The notes under the pieces: model-generated
Databases searched by the model: none
Seen by the model: the letters and a program-made list of their open reading frames with translations, nothing else
What the model was told of the DNA's origin: nothing
Program-made: the position numbers and the translations under genes
Source: Clostridia bacterium
Lineage (GTDB): Bacteria; Bacillota_A; Clostridia; Christensenellales; Aristaeellaceae
Length of the DNA stretch: 7,458 nucleotides
Assembly: GCA_017432405.1 (NCBI GenBank)
Contig: JAFRJF010000117.1
Location: 1-7,458, forward strand
Direction of reading: 5' to 3'
Part shown: positions 5,981-7,458 of the stretch, in pieces
Numbering within the stretch: position 1 is the first letter of the stretch
Layout: each line of letters begins with the position of its first letter

Positions 5981-6795
5981 CACTTCTTCGCCAGCGCCAG
6001 CGTGGCCTCATAGGCGGCGATCACGGCCTCGAAGGCCGCGCTCCTGAAGCCGCCCTTCTCCAGTGCCCGCACGCCCTGTATGGTGGTGCCGCCGGGGCTG
6101 CACACCGCGTCCTTGAGCGCTCCGGGGTGCTTGCCGGTCTCCAGCGCCAGCACCGCCGTGCCCAGCATCATCTGGGCCGCGTACATCTGGGCCTTGGCCC
6201 GGGGCAGCCCGCAGGCCACGCCGCCGTCGGCCAGGGCCTCCAGCATCAGCGCGGCAAAGGCGGGGCCGCAGCCGGCCACCGCGCTGCCCGCGTCCATCAG
6301 CCGCTCCTCCACGTCGTCCAACAGCCCTGCGCCGGCCATGGCCTCGCGGAAGACGGTCATGCGGGGGTCGTCGCCGGATATGCCGTCTGAGCAGACCATC
6401 ACCAGGCCCTTGCCCACGGCGGAGGGGGTGTTGGGGTTGATGCGGATGACGGGGAAGTCGACGCCCGCCATCTGCCGGATCGTCGCCATCGTCAGCCCCG
6501 CCGCCATCGACACCAGCACGCAGGGCTTTTCCCGGCCTGCCAGCGCTTCGTGGATGTCCGCGAGCATGTCCGCCATCATGAAGGGCTTCACGCCCAGGAA
6601 CAGGAAGTCGCTCTCCCTGGCCACCCGGGCGTTGTCGCAGGCCCGCGCCCCCAGCGCCTCGGCCAGCGCCGCGGCCTTCTGTGGGGTACGGTTGGCCAGC
6701 AGCACGCGCCCGCCGCCGATCACGCGGCTCACCGCCGTCGCCAGCGCCCCGCCCATGTTCCCACAGCCGATAAAGCCGAAGATTTCGTTTGACAT
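5980..6795 (-). CDS. proC: Pyrroline-5-carboxylate reductase
   Basis: This enzyme carries out the last step of proline synthesis, the NAD(P)H-dependent reduction of 1-pyrroline-5-carboxylate to L-proline in the cytoplasm. The 271 residues match the family's usual length. An N-terminal Rossmann fold shows FIGCGNMGGA (8-17), the dinucleotide loop, and NRTPQK (35-40) after the second strand, which suits NADPH. FLGVKP (66-71) and RINPNTPSAVGKG (118-130) follow. The C-terminal helical dimerisation domain has AGCGPAFAALMLEALADGG (174-192) and the signature SPGGTTIQGVRALEKGGFR (233-251). The start is the ATG at 6795, with GGGAGG 6 nt upstream; a longer open frame reaching 7185 only shadows the divIC-like gene. 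It lies 17 nt after the divIC-like gene and overlaps rmuC. Confidence 0.97.
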   Translation of the reverse strand: MSNEIFGFIGCGNMGGALATAVSRVIGGGRVLLANRTPQKAAALAEALGARACDNARVARESDFLFLGVKPFMMADMLADIHEALAGREKPCVLVSMAAGLTMATIRQMAGVDFPVIRINPNTPSAVGKGLVMVCSDGISGDDPRMTVFREAMAGAGLLDDVEERLMDAGSAVAGCGPAFAALMLEALADGGVACGLPRAKAQMYAAQMMLGTAVLALETGKHPGALKDAVCSPGGTTIQGVRALEKGGFRSAAFEAVIAAYEATLALAKK

Positions 6796-6812
6796 TTTTA
6801 CCTCCCGTCGCC

Positions 6813-7205
6813 TCACCGAGCGCCGTTCACATAGCGGATCTCGCCGGGCATGATCATGTTCAGCTCGTCCCGGGCGATCCGCATCACGTATTCGTCGGTC
6901 TGGGCGAAATCCAGCTGTTCGCCCAGCGACTTGGCCTCCACCTTCAGCGCGTCGCGTTCGCTCTGGGCCTGTGCCAGCTGCTGCGCGCCGTAGCCGTAGC
7001 GGATGCGCATCACCGCAAAGCTGGCGAGGAACACGATCAGCGTCACCGCGATCATGAACCCCCAAAACCGGGGCTTTACCCTGCGTCGCATGAACCGCCT
7101 CACTCCATCCTTCGTAAGCTGCCACAGCGCCCGGCCAAGCCGAAACGCTTCGGCAAGCCGGCGCTGAACCCGATAATACACCCAATTCGTGTTAAATTTC
7201 GACAT
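6813..7205 (-). CDS. divIC: DivIC/FtsB-like septum formation protein
   Basis: This is a small bitopic division protein, 130 residues from the chosen start. A basic N-terminal tail (about 1-46, rich in Arg/Lys) precedes one membrane helix (about 47-66), a short coiled coil (about 73-101) and the conserved end TDEYVMRIARDELNMIMPGEIRYV (103-126), typical of FtsB/DivIC. In the divisome such proteins pair with FtsL-type partners to activate septal wall synthesis. The 46-residue cytoplasmic tail is longer than in minimal family members. Three starts are possible. ATG 7226 overlaps the upstream stop as ATGA but lacks a ribosome site. ATG 7205, chosen, has an AGGCGG-like site 3 nt upstream. ATG 7091 gives 92 residues, close to the family size. 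Its place directly after a YabQ-like gene matches the known yabQ-divIC order of spore formers and supports DivIC over FtsL. Confidence 0.86.
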   Translation of the reverse strand: MSKFNTNWVYYRVQRRLAEAFRLGRALWQLTKDGVRRFMRRRVKPRFWGFMIAVTLIVFLASFAVMRIRYGYGAQQLAQAQSERDALKVEAKSLGEQLDFAQTDEYVMRIARDELNMIMPGEIRYVNGAR

Positions 7206-7222
7206 CAACCGCCTTTTTCCTG

Positions 7223-7458
7223 TCATTTAAATATGACTTTAATCCAACGATAAGCGCGAATCTTGACGAAAATACGGCGAAACCGCCCGACCAGGGCCGT
7301 CGCGAGGCCTTGGGCGGGGGAGAACAGGGCCGTCGCGCACAGCGCAAAGCCCGCCAGCGCCCCCGCCACGGAGAACAGCCGGACCCGGCCGTAGTCCGCC
7401 GCCACCAGCGCGGCGCAGAATATCGCCGCCGCGCCGACGCCGAAGGCGACGTCCGCCG
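7223..7458 (-). CDS. yabQ: Probable YabQ sporulation protein (3' end only)
   Basis: The frame is open from the right edge to a TGA at 7225-7223 and encodes about 78 C-terminal residues; the start is outside the window. Two hydrophobic segments are visible, around ADVAFGVGAAAIFCAALVAA and VAGALAGFALCATALF. The motif DYGRVRLFSVAGALAG between and within them resembles the GxxRxYxxxGxxxG pattern of YabQ, and a basic tail (GRFRRIFVKIRAYRWIKVIFK) follows. YabQ is a membrane protein needed for spore cortex formation. The identification rests on this pattern and on the divIC-like gene immediately downstream, as in the yabP-yabQ-divIC order of Bacillus and Clostridia. Its stop overlaps the first possible divIC start as ATGA. 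Confidence 0.6.
   Translation of the reverse strand, partial: ADVAFGVGAAAIFCAALVAADYGRVRLFSVAGALAGFALCATALFSPAQGLATALVGRFRRIFVKIRAYRWIKVIFK

Noticed and set aside
4730..6013. A 427-residue plus-strand open frame opposite rmuC
   Set aside because: Its composition (Leu, Gln, His, Ala) is that of an antisense shadow of GC-rich DNA; RmuC motifs on the other strand are unambiguous.
6796..7185. Extension of proC upstream to 7185
   Set aside because: The added residues do not belong to the ProC family, cover the divIC-like gene in another frame, and the ATG at 6795 has a strong ribosome site and starts the Rossmann fold correctly.

Overview
The window looks like chromosomal DNA from a high-GC, endospore-forming member of the Bacillota (Clostridia type). 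Three things suggest this: a YabQ-like sporulation gene end next to a DivIC/FtsB-like gene, a secreted modular protein of the Clostridia style (transglutaminase-like core, Pro-Thr linker, Ig-like repeats, fibronectin III end), and strong AGGAGG-type ribosome binding sites. No species can be named from this sequence. Coding DNA is GC-rich, while the intergenic stretches are distinctly AT-rich and carry nearly all the non-coding signals.

Layout, left to right. (1) 1-276, minus: 5' part of a response regulator gene that runs off the window. (2) 277-442: a compact divergent control region in which two good sigma-A-type promoters overlap on opposite strands, followed by the first copy of a palindromic repeat. 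(3) 443-1962, plus: an unrecognised three-helix membrane protein, then a secreted protein with two DxDxDG calcium-loop-like motifs; they are probably co-transcribed. (4) 1963-2065: convergent junction with a perfect 24-bp inverted repeat (probable bidirectional terminator) and the second copy of the palindrome, packed together. (5) 2066-4660, minus: an 864-residue secreted transglutaminase-like protein with its own promoter. (6) 4661-4834: that promoter, with an inverted repeat over its -35 box, then the third and most perfect copy of the palindrome, which supplies the last codons and the stop of the next gene. (7) 4835-7458, minus: a tightly packed run yabQ (partial), divIC-like, proC, rmuC, with 4-nt or 1-nt overlaps or short gaps, almost certainly one operon.

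The operon genes are housekeeping: spore cortex, septum formation, the last step of proline synthesis, and DNA maintenance. The left half encodes membrane or exported proteins of unknown role beside a regulator. The most unusual item is the palindrome family. Its half-site is AAATACTGATTTGTCGC, it occurs three times in about 4.5 kb, and every copy is intergenic and tight against a gene boundary. Two half-sites are themselves small inverted repeats. This fits a REP/MITE-like dispersed element, though a regulatory or RNA-processing role is not excluded.
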